A DNA stretch of 64,000 nucleotides from Roseateles depolymerans. Its GTDB lineage: Bacteria > Pseudomonadota > Gammaproteobacteria > Burkholderiales > Burkholderiaceae_C. Location: positions 1,677,858 to 1,741,857 of the forward strand of contig NZ_QUMT01000001.1 in NCBI RefSeq assembly GCF_003387155.1, in the 5' to 3' direction. Positions 8,678-17,336 of this stretch are shown piece after piece. The notes beneath the pieces were generated by a model. The model saw nothing but the letters and a program-made list of their open reading frames with translations. It was not told the DNA's origin and searched no databases. Position 1 is the stretch's first letter; each line of letters starts with the position of its first letter. A program made the position numbers and the translations under genes.

Positions 8678-9742
8678 ATGGATGGCAAGACCCGACCCAG
8701 CACGACCCACTGGCCGACCGGCGCACGGGCGCGGCCGCGTCCGGGACGCGGATGGCTGACGGGGCTGCTGCTGGCGCCCGCCCTGCTGATGGGCGGGTCG
8801 TGGGCCCAGGCAGCGGTGTTCAAGGACAGCGCGCTGCAGTCCTTGCTGGACGCCGGTCAGGCCGACCAGATGGAAAAGGTGGCCAGTCAACGTCTCAAAT
8901 CCAACCCGGACGATCCGCAGGCCACCGCCGCGCTGGCCCTGGCCCAGCTGGATCTGGCGGACGGCAACGTGCTGCGCCAGAACATCCAGCGGCTGGAGCA
9001 ATGCGTGCAGAAAACGCCGCAGGAAGCCAGCTGCGCCTATGCCCTGGCACTGTCTCTGGTGATGGAGGTGCGCGGCGGCAGCAAGTTCAAGGCCCTGGGC
9101 GCCCTGGGGCGGGTGAGCGAGCTGATGCAAAAGGCAATGGCGCAACTGCCGGATGCCCCCGAGCCGCGCAGCGCCCTGCAGCAGTACTACCTGGCACTGC
9201 CCAGCTTCATCGGCGGCGGCGAATCCAAGGCCCGGGCGCTGGAGCAGGGCGTGCAGGACGAGGACCAGTTGCGGCTGATGCGAGCCCGGGTCGCCGCGTC
9301 GAAAAAGGACTGGGCGTCGGTGGAGCGGGAGCTGCGGGCCGTGCGCACCCGTCGTCCGGAGCTGCTGCTGGAGCAGCGCGTGATCGGCAGCGACCTGGGT
9401 CGGCAGTGGATGCATGACCGTCAATACGCCAAGGCCAAAGCCTGGCTGGAGGAGCTGTCCCGCCAGCAGCCGCAGCAGGCCATGCCGCTGTACGGCCTGG
9501 GCCGGGTGCTGGATGCGATGGATGACCACGACGCCGCCGTCGCCGCCTACGAAAAGGCCAAGACGCTGCTCGGCGCCGAGCAACTGGCGCTGGATCACCG
9601 CATCGGCATCGCATTGCAGGACAAGGGCGACAAGGCCGGCGCCCGCGCCGCGTTCGAGCGCTACATCGGCAACCGCCGCGCCAGCGCCAGCAATGTCGAG
9701 GATTGCCGCCGCCGTCTGGCGGAACTGGGCGCCGCCACCTGA
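8678..9742 (+). CDS. Exported tetratricopeptide-repeat protein
   Basis: This 354-aa protein has a signal peptide (about residues 20-46, ending SWAQAA) and helical TPR-like pairs from about 50 to 345, for example DAGQADQMEKVASQRLKSNP and the final AYEKAKTLL and AGARAAFERYI units. The start is the ATG with AAGG 7 bases upstream. It probably acts as a periplasmic scaffold, but no partner can be inferred from its neighbours. It lies 78 bases before lgt. Confidence 0.75.
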   Translation: MDGKTRPSTTHWPTGARARPRPGRGWLTGLLLAPALLMGGSWAQAAVFKDSALQSLLDAGQADQMEKVASQRLKSNPDDPQATAALALAQLDLADGNVLRQNIQRLEQCVQKTPQEASCAYALALSLVMEVRGGSKFKALGALGRVSELMQKAMAQLPDAPEPRSALQQYYLALPSFIGGGESKARALEQGVQDEDQLRLMRARVAASKKDWASVERELRAVRTRRPELLLEQRVIGSDLGRQWMHDRQYAKAKAWLEELSRQQPQQAMPLYGLGRVLDAMDDHDAAVAAYEKAKTLLGAEQLALDHRIGIALQDKGDKAGARAAFERYIGNRRASASNVEDCRRRLAELGAAT

Positions 9743-9820
9743 CGCGGGGGCGCAGAGCGCGTGGCGGCCGTCGCCAGCGCACTATGATTCGGCACCTCGC
9801 CGCCGGCAGCCTCCAATCGC

Positions 9821-10657
9821 ATGACTCCTCCGCTGATCCATCCCCAGTTCGACCCGGTCGCCTTCAAGGTGTTTGGCTGGCCCATCCATTGGTATGGCCT
9901 GACCTATCTGGCAGCCTTTGCCCTGTTCCTGTGGCTGGCCAATGTGCAGGCCAAAAGGCCCTGGAACGCCCAGCGCGGCTGGACCCGCCAGGGCGTGGAC
10001 GACCTGCTGTTCTTCGGTGTGCTGGGCGTGGTGCTGGGCGGGCGCATGGGTTATGTGCTGTTCTACAAGCCTGCCGAATTCCTGCAGCATCCGCTGAACA
10101 TCTTTGCGGTGTGGCAGGGCGGCATGTCCTTCCACGGCGGCTTGCTGGGGGTCATCGCGGCGCTGGCGTTTTTTGCGTGGCGCCGGGGCTTTAAATTCTT
10201 CGAGGTGGCCGATCTGGTGGCCCCCTGCGTGCCCACGGGCCTGGCCATGGGCCGGGTGGGCAACTTCATCAATGGAGAACTGTGGGGACGTCCGGCGGAC
10301 CCGTCGCTGCCCTGGGCGATGATCTTCCCGCAGGCGCACGACATGGTGCCGCGCCACCCGTCCCAGGTCTACCAGTTCCTGGGCGAGGGGCTGCTGCTGT
10401 TCATCATCCTGTGGCTGTATGCCCGCAAGCAGCGGCCGATGGCGGCCGTGTCCGGCCTGTTCCTGATTGGCTATGGGGCGTTCCGCTTCATCGCTGAATA
10501 CTTCCGCGAGCCGGATGATTTCCTGGGGCTGCGTGCCTTTGGCTGGAGCCAGGGGCAATGGTTGAGCGCACCGATGGTGGTGGCCGGCATCCTGATGATG
10601 ATCTGGGCCTACCGTCGTGCACGAGGGGCGGGGACGCCGTCGGTGGCGCGGACCTGA
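9821..10657 (+). CDS. lgt: Prolipoprotein diacylglyceryl transferase
   Basis: Lgt (278 aa) adds diacylglycerol to the lipobox cysteine of prolipoproteins in the inner membrane, the first step of lipoprotein maturation. Family signatures are present: [10 protein letters not shown] near the N-terminus, [10 protein letters not shown], the HGGLLG motif, and [14 protein letters not shown], the most conserved block. About seven hydrophobic segments are visible. Length and start match the family. Confidence 0.96.
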   Translation: MTPPLIHPQFDPVAFKVFGWPIHWYGLTYLAAFALFLWLANVQAKRPWNAQRGWTRQGVDDLLFFGVLGVVLGGRMGYVLFYKPAEFLQHPLNIFAVWQGGMSFHGGLLGVIAALAFFAWRRGFKFFEVADLVAPCVPTGLAMGRVGNFINGELWGRPADPSLPWAMIFPQAHDMVPRHPSQVYQFLGEGLLLFIILWLYARKQRPMAAVSGLFLIGYGAFRFIAEYFREPDDFLGLRAFGWSQGQWLSAPMVVAGILMMIWAYRRARGAGTPSVART

Positions 10658-10672
10658 ACCTGGGGTTGAGAC

Positions 10673-11419
10673 ATGAGACAGATCTTTTTTGATACGGAAA
10701 CCACGGGCCTGAACCCGGAGTCCGGTGACCGCGTGGTGGACATCGGCTGTGTGGAGATGGTGAACCGGCAGCTGACCGGGCGGCATCTGCACTTCTATCT
10801 GAACCCAGAGCGGGACATGCCGGAAGAAGCCTTCCGGGTCCACGGCCTGAGCAGCGAATTCCTGTCCGACAAGCCCAAGTTCGCCGAGGTGGTGGACGAG
10901 CTGCTGGACTTCCTGCGCGGGGCGGACCTGGTGATCCACAACGCGGCCTTCGACGTCGGCTTCATCAACGCGGAACTCAAGCGGGCCAAACGCCAGCTGC
11001 TGCATGAAGTGGTGGCCAGCGTGACCGACACGCTGCTGATGGCGCGGGACATGTTCCCGGGCAAGGCCAACTCGCTGGACGCCTTGTGCCGCCGGCTGGA
11101 GGTGGACAACAGCAACCGTGGCCTGCACGGCGCCGTGAAGGATGCGGAGCTGCTGGCCGAGGTCTATATTCGCCTGACGCGGGGCCAGGACTCGCTGGTC
11201 ATCGACGATTCGGATGCGTCTTCGCAGCGGCAGGGCGGTGAGCTGGAGGTGGCGGCGATTGACCTGAGCAGCTTCCAGCTGCCGGTGATCACCGCGACTG
11301 AGGAAGAGCTGGCCCTGCATGAGAAGGTGCTGGCAGACCTGGACAAGGCGAGCGGCGGCAATCGGATCTGGCAGGTGCCGCAGGCGCCCAGTGATGCGGC
11401 CGCTACCGCAACGGCTTGA
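10673..11419 (+). CDS. dnaQ: DNA polymerase III epsilon subunit (3'-5' proofreading exonuclease)
   Basis: This 248-aa DEDDh exonuclease proofreads for the replicative polymerase. All five catalytic residues are visible: Asp7 and Glu9 (FDTETTG), Asp94 (HNAAFDVGF), His152 and Asp157 (LHGAVKDAELLAEVY). The C-terminal part, after about 185, is variable and would bind the alpha subunit. It starts 15 bases after lgt and is probably co-transcribed with it. Confidence 0.95.
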   Translation: MRQIFFDTETTGLNPESGDRVVDIGCVEMVNRQLTGRHLHFYLNPERDMPEEAFRVHGLSSEFLSDKPKFAEVVDELLDFLRGADLVIHNAAFDVGFINAELKRAKRQLLHEVVASVTDTLLMARDMFPGKANSLDALCRRLEVDNSNRGLHGAVKDAELLAEVYIRLTRGQDSLVIDDSDASSQRQGGELEVAAIDLSSFQLPVITATEEELALHEKVLADLDKASGGNRIWQVPQAPSDAAATATA

Positions 11420-11450
11420 GCGGGAAGGCGCCCAAGCCCAGGACAGGTTG

Positions 11451-11472
11451 GAACGGCTGATTGGAGCCGTTC
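11451..11472 (+). terminator. Hairpin after dnaQ, possible terminator
   Basis: GAACGGCT pairs perfectly with AGCCGTTC over a 6-base loop, 31 bases after the dnaQ stop. Only TGGTT follows, so it is a weak intrinsic terminator at best. Confidence 0.4.
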
Positions 11473-11636
11473 TGGTTGAGCGGGTGAGGGCCGGGGCTGC
11501 CCTTTTGTGTAGCAGTTGGTGCGATTAACAAAAGTCTCGCTCAGCGCCCTCAAAGAAAACCGTTGAACCTCTTGAGTGGCCCTAAATTTCCATGGCATAC
11601 TCTTGGTCTTTCGCGGCGAGCCCGAAGCAACAAATC

Positions 11637-11711
11637 GGGCGGTTAGCTCAGTGGTAGAGCACTGCCTTCACACGGCAGGGGTCGCAGGTTCGAACCCTGC
11701 ACCGCCCACCA
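11637..11711 (+). tRNA. tRNA-Val (anticodon CAC), copy 1
   Basis: A full cloverleaf is visible: acceptor stem GGGCGGT/ACCGCCC, D-arm TAGCTCAGTGGTAGAGC, anticodon stem CTGCC/GGCAG with loop TTCACAC (anticodon CAC, reads GTG) and T-arm GCAGGTTCGAACCCTGC. A CCA end is encoded. Confidence 0.97.
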
Positions 11712-11815
11712 AGTTGGTTTGAGATGTGCGCCATCCAGCGCAGTGATCCCAGGCAACAGGAACGCGTCGCGAAGACATCCCGGATGTCGCCAGCACAGTG
11801 ATGTGCCCAGATACC

Positions 11816-11890
11816 GGGCGGTTAGCTCAGCGGTAGAGCACTGCCTTCACACGGCAGGGGTCGCAGGTTCGAACCCTGCACCGCCCACCA
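11816..11890 (+). tRNA. tRNA-Val (anticodon CAC), copy 2
   Basis: It is the same as copy 1 except for one base in the D-loop (AGCGG instead of AGTGG). It has the same anticodon CAC and an encoded CCA. The two genes are separated by 104 bases and probably share one transcript that ends at the hairpin directly downstream. Confidence 0.97.
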
Positions 11891-11894
11891 AATG

Positions 11895-11930
11895 AAAAAG
11901 CACTTGGCAAAACTGCCAAGTGCTTTTTTA
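11895..11930 (+). terminator. Strong Rho-independent terminator after the tRNA pair
   Basis: GCACTTGGCA pairs with TGCCAAGTGC over an AAAC loop. The stem is flanked by A-runs before and seven Ts after, so it may also serve the minus-strand DUF3037 gene. Confidence 0.92.
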
Positions 11931-12008
11931 TCTTCGGCTGGACGTTCCTGGAGCTGCAAAGGTCACCGTGCGGGACAGGTGCATGGCGCCTCCAGGGTGG
12001 TCATCCTC

Positions 12009-12833
12009 TCAAGCCAGAGCGAATGCAGCGATTCGATCCTCATCCCGCTCGTCCACGAGTTGCACGTCCTCGGCCTGCAGCTCACGCTGAATCTCCGCAA
12101 ATGCTGCATAGCGCTTCGCATCTGCTTCCGGAGGCCGCGATACCGCAAACAGAACGTCTTGCGGCAGCAGGCGATGTCGGCGAAGCAGCTTCACCCGCTG
12201 AAGCCACGTACCGCCATGGTCGTAGATGCCCATTGGCTCCTTCTGGTCCAGATTGAATGGCTTGATGACCTTGGAGGTTCGCTCTCCATGCTGTTGAACC
12301 AGTGGGAATTTGACGTAGACGTCGTCATTGCCCACCCTCGCGGGCCGAAACGGATGAGGCAGCTCCAAGCTGCCCAGCAAGGTCCGAATGCGCCGTTCGA
12401 TGGCTTGCTCCACATATTCTGGGGAGGCGAAAGAACGGTCCACATAGTGGTCAAACTGCTTGGCGAGCTCCAAACCGGGGTCGTCCGTCAGCACGACCTT
12501 CGCTGCGCTGAAGCGAATAATGGCTTCCCGAGGATGGATCAAGCTGTCAAACACGTGCCTGACGTATTCCGCCTGCCCAGCTGCAGGCGCAGCGGCAATC
12601 ACGTCGGCAACCCTCTGAAGCTCGATCTTGATGACTTGCATGGCCCTGAGGTAGACGTCCTTGGGCAACTCATCAAAAAAGCTCGTGATCCGCTTGTACC
12701 GCCGCGTCTGGAGCTGAAATCCAAAGTATTTGGTATGGGGGCAAGTCAGCACCACTCCAACATTCGCAAACTCGCCGGTTTCGCTAAACGGTGTGAACTG
12801 AACCACGGCGTAGCGGCACGCAACTTTTTTCAT
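12009..12833 (-). CDS. DUF3037-family protein
   Basis: This 274-aa protein begins with the pattern of DUF3037 (CRYAVVQFTPFSETGEFANVGVVL), followed by a long helical, charged region. The molecular function of the family is unknown; members often sit beside HipA-like kinases, but no such gene is visible here. The ATG at 12833 has GGAGG 5 bases upstream; an upstream in-frame start would add 21 residues without a ribosome site. It lies alone, directly beyond the tRNA-Val pair on the opposite strand, which is consistent with acquired DNA. Confidence 0.7.
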   Translation of the reverse strand: MKKVACRYAVVQFTPFSETGEFANVGVVLTCPHTKYFGFQLQTRRYKRITSFFDELPKDVYLRAMQVIKIELQRVADVIAAAPAAGQAEYVRHVFDSLIHPREAIIRFSAAKVVLTDDPGLELAKQFDHYVDRSFASPEYVEQAIERRIRTLLGSLELPHPFRPARVGNDDVYVKFPLVQQHGERTSKVIKPFNLDQKEPMGIYDHGGTWLQRVKLLRRHRLLPQDVLFAVSRPPEADAKRYAAFAEIQRELQAEDVQLVDERDEDRIAAFALA

Positions 12834-13601
12834 ACCGTCCTCCAAAGTCCACTCTAGATAGGGGCGGGCAAGCCCTTGTTCACTGGGGCCTAACACCTCG
12901 ACGATTTGAACAATGGGCGCTGGATCGGGAATCAGCAGGGCAGTGGTGGGAAGTTCCCGGCCAGCATGAGGGGGTCATGCAAAGCCTCAGAAGGCAAGTT
13001 AGCTCCGCCATCTTACGGTCGCGAGACGGGCGGCACGCCGCCCAGAGTTGATGTTTCGATCCCGGAAGATTGCGGCTTTGAGTGTCTTGCTGCTGCAGTT
13101 CTGTGAGGTGTCGGTGCTGTGGTTCGTGTGGCTGCGTTGTGCGCCCGGACACAGACATCCGGTGCGCGCAGCGCGGGAAGTCGGCTCCTCCAATGTCCGC
13201 GACCACGGGGCTGTCCGATACTTCAGGCAAAAACATCAAATTTGTCTGATCTATCGGACGTTCACGCTGCTTTGCTTGCTCATTTCGGCGTCCACGGACA
13301 CCAAGTTCGGCAACATGAACGAGGTTCCGTGAACGGCCGTTATGCTGCGGTTACTGACCTTGGCTACGCGGACGCGAGCGCACGCTGACCGCGGCCAAGC
13401 GGTCAGCCGGTCCGATCAGCGTTGGGCGCGTGAATAGCAGCGGTACATTGATACCCGCCGTACGGCACGCGGTGTCAGTAGGTAACCGCCGATAAGTGCT
13501 TCTTTGGGACCCGGACTCACTATGCCGACCCCGTAAGGGCAATCCTTCCCGAGTCCGTATTTCTGCTGCGGCATCAATCACTGCGGCCCATTGGGTGTCC
13601 T
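12834..13601. other. Gene-poor stretch of 768 bases
   Basis: I see no convincing gene. Short open frames on both strands lack ribosome sites and recognisable domains. It should hold the promoter of the DUF3037 gene (near 12834-12900) and the transcription end of the carbamoyltransferase unit. One perfect hairpin is listed separately. Confidence 0.5.
13384..13407. repeat. Perfect 9-bp inverted repeat
   Basis: GCTGACCGC and GCGGTCAGC flank a 6-base loop, about 195 bases beyond the end of the carbamoyltransferase gene. There is no T-run on either side, so it is not a standard terminator; it may be part of a decayed repeat. Confidence 0.6.
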
Positions 13602-15566
13602 TCAATTTCTGTGGCGCCATTCGAGCCACCCTGCCGATGCGAGCGCGTACAATTCATCAGCCAAAGACGACGCAATTTTTCGGGCATGCTCAACCAACGT
13701 CTTTGCATCGATAAAATTTATCGCGTGGTTGGTGAGTAGATAAAAGCACTCCTCGCTGATCCCAATCGAAGTCGACGCCCGATACAAGCGGAATTCCTGT
13801 CCGTTGTGACCAACGACTCGCCCTACTGCGGTGCCGAGTCCCAGTCGGATTTCGGTAGGCGCCCATTTCGCCTCAGCCCATTTTGGGGCCCTTGTAATGA
13901 ATAGATCCTCTAGTACCAATGCGTCGATATCCGCGTTCTCAATAAAAAACCTTAAGGCCTCCTCTGGAGTCTCGACGATTGGGCCGTCTGGACCATTGAG
14001 AGAGGTGTTAGCGAGCACTGCGTATCCCGAGAGCTCCTCAAACTCGAGAAGAAGTTCCCTGAGATCAGGGTCTGTGGATAGGTCCAGCGTTTGAGCACGA
14101 GTCGAGTGATCTGGATGCCAAAGTACTGGCAATACTGACTGCAGCGCGGGCTTGACGCGATGAAGAAAGGTCATGAATGGACTTGGCGACGGTCCATCGA
14201 AGTATTCCGAGAAGCGCTCGGTAAGAACTATCGGTGCGACCGGACGCCAATGCTGCCGGCCCTTGATGGCGTTGAGTCGATCCTTGTTTTTCCCGAATAG
14301 AGGGGATGCAAGAAGGCTCCTGCCACCCAAGGCACGCGGACCGAACTCTGAACGGCCCGACCACCTTGCGACGATGCATCCAGATTGAAGAGCTCGCGCG
14401 ACGCGCGAGGTCGAGCACGGTTCTGCGTCGACAAAGGGGGCAAAAGCCGCTGACGCGCGGTACACGATAGAGCGAGAATAGCGAGGGCCCAACCTGTCAG
14501 TAAGAGTCCTCGCAGCTCTGAGGTCGAAGCCAAGCGAGGCTTGCCCATACATCGCACAGCCCACGGCAATGCCTGCATCACCAGGCGCACTTGGAACCGC
14601 CACATGCTCATACAGGCCAGATTCGGCGAGTCTACTATTGCAGTTGATGTTCAGAAACAGGCCGCCTGCAAGAGCCAACCGACTGGCCCCCGTCAAACGC
14701 TTAGCACGACGAGCATGGGCGAGTACGACCTCTTCAGTGGTGCGCTGAACTACAGCCGCGAATGCTGCAGACGCATCGAAATCGGAGGGCGGCCAGCAGA
14801 CTTTGGATTGCCACCCGTTCAGCCAATCGACGCGCTCGTCGGAGACGCGGCAGATATCCTCAACAGAGAGGCAATCCGACGGCACACCAAACGAAGCTAG
14901 TGCCATCAACTGCCCGTAGCAGTTTGGCTTCTGAAAGACCCACTGGGCAGCGTTGTCGTAGAGACTGGCAGGACTGAAAACGAAGCAGTCGGGCTCATTA
15001 TGCGCCATCACAAACTCACGTTCAACGAGTAGGTGTCGCCCATGCTGCCACTTGTAGATCGACAGACACTCTGTCCGAACGGGCTGAATTGCGCCTGAGC
15101 GCCCAAGCGAGGCAAGCAACTCGAGAAACGGCACGGCGTAGTCGTCGCCGTCGTGCGTCGTCGAACCGGCTAAGTCACAAACCAGGATTGCATAGTCATT
15201 CCCTTCAAGATAGGGGATAACTGAGTAGGCGTGCGCAAGATGATGCGAAATCGCCATATGCCGCGAATCATCCGCAGCAAATGCATCGAAGCCCGGCGAT
15301 ACAAGGTCTTTCCCGAAGCCGATGCCGCCAAGCGAAGCAGATTGGTGACTGCTGACGATTCGATCGACGTCGTCGATCGTCACGCCGGCTGCATTTAGCA
15401 CCTCTCGTATCGGCAAGCGCTCGGAAAGACTGGCCTGTCCGTCGTGTTTTCGGCGTGTGACTCGCTCTTGTTGGAGGGCGGAAACGATACAGCCGTCGAT
15501 TGCCACCGCACACGCAGAGTCGTGTCCTACGTGAATGCCGAGCGAGATGGATCTCTTCTTGCTCAC
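13602..15566 (-). CDS. O-carbamoyltransferase, NodU/CmcH/TobZ family
   Basis: This 654-aa enzyme of the NodU/CmcH family transfers a carbamoyl group from carbamoyl phosphate, via carbamoyl-AMP, to a hydroxyl on a natural product. The N-terminal Kae1-like domain opens with SLGIHVGHDSACAVAIDG and has the metal-binding ISHHLAHAYS motif and LAGGLFLNINCNSRL. The C-terminal domain has RSEFGPRALGGRSLLA, KGRQHWRPVAPIVL and the NTSLNGPDGPIVETPEEAL block. Length is normal for the family. Its ATG overlaps the oxygenase stop by four bases (ATGA), so the two are translationally coupled. The substrate is unknown; no polyketide, NRPS or aminoglycoside gene is nearby, which is unusual for such enzymes. Confidence 0.9.
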   Translation of the reverse strand: MSKKRSISLGIHVGHDSACAVAIDGCIVSALQQERVTRRKHDGQASLSERLPIREVLNAAGVTIDDVDRIVSSHQSASLGGIGFGKDLVSPGFDAFAADDSRHMAISHHLAHAYSVIPYLEGNDYAILVCDLAGSTTHDGDDYAVPFLELLASLGRSGAIQPVRTECLSIYKWQHGRHLLVEREFVMAHNEPDCFVFSPASLYDNAAQWVFQKPNCYGQLMALASFGVPSDCLSVEDICRVSDERVDWLNGWQSKVCWPPSDFDASAAFAAVVQRTTEEVVLAHARRAKRLTGASRLALAGGLFLNINCNSRLAESGLYEHVAVPSAPGDAGIAVGCAMYGQASLGFDLRAARTLTDRLGPRYSRSIVYRASAAFAPFVDAEPCSTSRVARALQSGCIVARWSGRSEFGPRALGGRSLLASPLFGKNKDRLNAIKGRQHWRPVAPIVLTERFSEYFDGPSPSPFMTFLHRVKPALQSVLPVLWHPDHSTRAQTLDLSTDPDLRELLLEFEELSGYAVLANTSLNGPDGPIVETPEEALRFFIENADIDALVLEDLFITRAPKWAEAKWAPTEIRLGLGTAVGRVVGHNGQEFRLYRASTSIGISEECFYLLTNHAINFIDAKTLVEHARKIASSLADELYALASAGWLEWRHRN

Positions 15567-16252
15567 TGCACCTGATTGGAGAAACCAACCGTCAAGATGC
15601 TGACGCGCTCTCCAGGCTTCATATCTTCGCGTGCGTGAACCACGCTTCCGGCATTCAGAACAACAACTTCGCCAGGGGCAAGCAAAATGCGCCTCGGAGA
15701 GACGTCGTCTTCATAGATTAGGAGATGCGACGGCTCAGCATCCACAGGATGCAGATGCTCCAACATTACGATCACATTGATTTCATAAACCTCTGTATCC
15801 ACATGTGGGTCGAGCCCATGTCCTTGGCCGTCGTAGTAGATATAACTCGCTACTCCAGTTGGCTCAACACCAGGATAAAGGTCTTGAACGAACCGCTTGA
15901 GATCGCGGTCCAGTGCAAACTGATCGGCAACCGTGCCACCGCATCCCAGCAAGTATCGATCGGTCGGCTTAGCGATCTCCCGGGTACACCGACTCTCCTC
16001 CTGCAGAGACGCCAGCACGATATCGGTTACGCAAGCCGGCCGACCGCGCCACATTGTGCCCTGCACACGCATGTCGCTGAGGCACTGGAGCACGGTTCTG
16101 AATGCCGCGGCGCTTGCCTCACTATGCGGCCTTGACCCACGCGGCGCGAGACCACCTGCCGCCATGCAAAGCAGTAGCTTGTAGTTTTCGAGCTCTTCTT
16201 GGGTCAGGCTTCTCTTAAGACTAGCGAACCGTTTTGCCAACTGCGCTTGCAT
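15563..16252 (-). CDS. Fe(II)/2-oxoglutarate-dependent oxygenase
   Basis: This 229-aa protein has the facial triad of 2-oxoglutarate dioxygenases in its C-terminal half: His150 and Asp152 (GLDPHVDTE), His206 (SVVHARE), and Arg216 (KPGERVSIL) as the likely 2-oxoglutarate ligand. The tyrosine-rich YIYYDGQ before the triad is also typical. It probably hydroxylates a substrate that the following carbamoyltransferase then carbamoylates, which is inference from coupling. I chose the ATG at 16252, with AAGGA 9 bases upstream; a TTG at 16282 would add 10 residues. Confidence 0.82.
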   Translation of the reverse strand: MQAQLAKRFASLKRSLTQEELENYKLLLCMAAGGLAPRGSRPHSEASAAAFRTVLQCLSDMRVQGTMWRGRPACVTDIVLASLQEESRCTREIAKPTDRYLLGCGGTVADQFALDRDLKRFVQDLYPGVEPTGVASYIYYDGQGHGLDPHVDTEVYEINVIVMLEHLHPVDAEPSHLLIYEDDVSPRRILLAPGEVVVLNAGSVVHAREDMKPGERVSILTVGFSNQVQ

Positions 16253-16357
16253 GCAGTGCCATCCTTGTCGAAGAAAGACCAACAGTTAACGAGAAAGAGG
16301 ACTTTTCGTTCAGACTCACGCAAGCCGCTCAGGCTCTAGCGAGGGCGCTGATGAGGC

Positions 16358-16639
16358 CTATTTCTTTCCAAGCCCCAGCTTCTTGGGGAGGTCGGCATAC
16401 GCCTTCTTCATCTTGATGGTTGAATGAACGGACTTGGGCTTCATAAACACGAGATCGCCATCGCCCTCTTCGTGTGCCTGTACAAGCTTGGTGTGGATGG
16501 CTGCAGACTCCACGATCTCGCTGAGCACCTGCTTCTCTTCCGGAGTCAGCGTCTTACTCATCTCTGCCAGCTTCTTGATGAGCGTAGGCGTCGCTGCTTC
16601 CAGCGCATCAAGGTTTTTGGGTTTCGCCGATGTTGCCAC
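16358..16639 (-). CDS. 93-aa small protein upstream of the oxygenase/carbamoyltransferase pair
   Basis: I do not recognise a family. The protein starts at a GTG with a very strong ribosome site (AAAGGAGG, 6 bases away), which argues for high expression. Residues 8-55 look helical and acidic (LTPEEKQVLSEIVESA), while residues 62-93 are basic and rich in Lys, Ser and Val and end in KKLGLGKK. There is no signal peptide and no cysteine. It is the first gene of a same-strand unit, 105 bases before the oxygenase. A helical leader plus a basic hydroxyl-bearing tail next to two tailoring enzymes could mean a substrate or precursor peptide; it could equally be an accessory protein. Confidence 0.65.
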   Translation of the reverse strand: MATSAKPKNLDALEAATPTLIKKLAEMSKTLTPEEKQVLSEIVESAAIHTKLVQAHEEGDGDLVFMKPKSVHSTIKMKKAYADLPKKLGLGKK

Positions 16640-16802
16640 TTAGTCCTCCTTTGTGTAACGCTCCGCGAAAGGAGCGCGATAAAATGCTAAACCTCGGTTG
16701 ACAGCGGCGCCAGCTGCTCGGTGAGCCATCAGGTAATGTACTGACGCGGTCGCGTGGACGAGCAGGTGGTAGAGCCAGCCCTATGATTGCATTGAGAATT
16801 TC

Positions 16803-17336
16803 ATGACAACGGACGCCAAGACCCCCGACGACTACGTGACGCTCGAATCGCAGACCCGTGCGCACGCTGGCGAGCTCTTCGAAGTGCTGCAGGACCTGGA
16901 GATTTACAAGCACATCTCCGACACCCCTCCTTTAACTTTGGAATCGTTTTCGAAGCGGCTCCAAGCGCTGGAAGTCGGAGGCTCACCTGACGGCACGGAG
17001 AAATGGCTAAACTGGGTCGTGCGCCACCGTGAAGGTCAGCTGCTCGGTTATGTCCAAGCCACGATTTACGAGCCCGCCTATGCGGATGTTGCGTACGTTC
17101 TCGCCAGCAAATTTTGGGGGCAGGACTTTGCGTACAAGGCAACCTTGCAGATGCTTTATTTGCTCCATGTTCAACATGCCGTGCAGACTGCCTACGCTGT
17201 CACCTGCTTGGATAACAACCGGTCGATGAGGCTGCTGGCTCGTCTAGGCTTCCAACGAATCGGACACGAGGACTATCCGGGCGAGGCACCGACTTCGGCT
17301 GAAGCAGTGTGGCGCAAATCCCTGACCACCAGATAG
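16803..17336 (+). CDS. GNAT-family N-acetyltransferase (RimJ/RimL-like)
   Basis: This 177-aa acyl-CoA-dependent acetyltransferase has a RimL-like fold order: an N-terminal arm (TLESQTRAHAGELFEVL), the strand GQLLGYVQATIY, AYVLASKFWGQDFAYKA in place of the acetyl-CoA loop region, and the late NNRSMRLLARLGFQRIG block typical of the family. It is divergent from the 93-aa protein gene, with 163 bases between for both promoters. It may belong to the same locus (possible self-resistance or tailoring), but this is inference. Confidence 0.8.
   Translation: MTTDAKTPDDYVTLESQTRAHAGELFEVLQDLEIYKHISDTPPLTLESFSKRLQALEVGGSPDGTEKWLNWVVRHREGQLLGYVQATIYEPAYADVAYVLASKFWGQDFAYKATLQMLYLLHVQHAVQTAYAVTCLDNNRSMRLLARLGFQRIGHEDYPGEAPTSAEAVWRKSLTTR

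Noticed and set aside
13351-13629. 92-codon minus-strand frame overlapping the carbamoyltransferase end
   Set aside because: No ribosome site, no domain, and it overlaps the firm gene by 28 bases.
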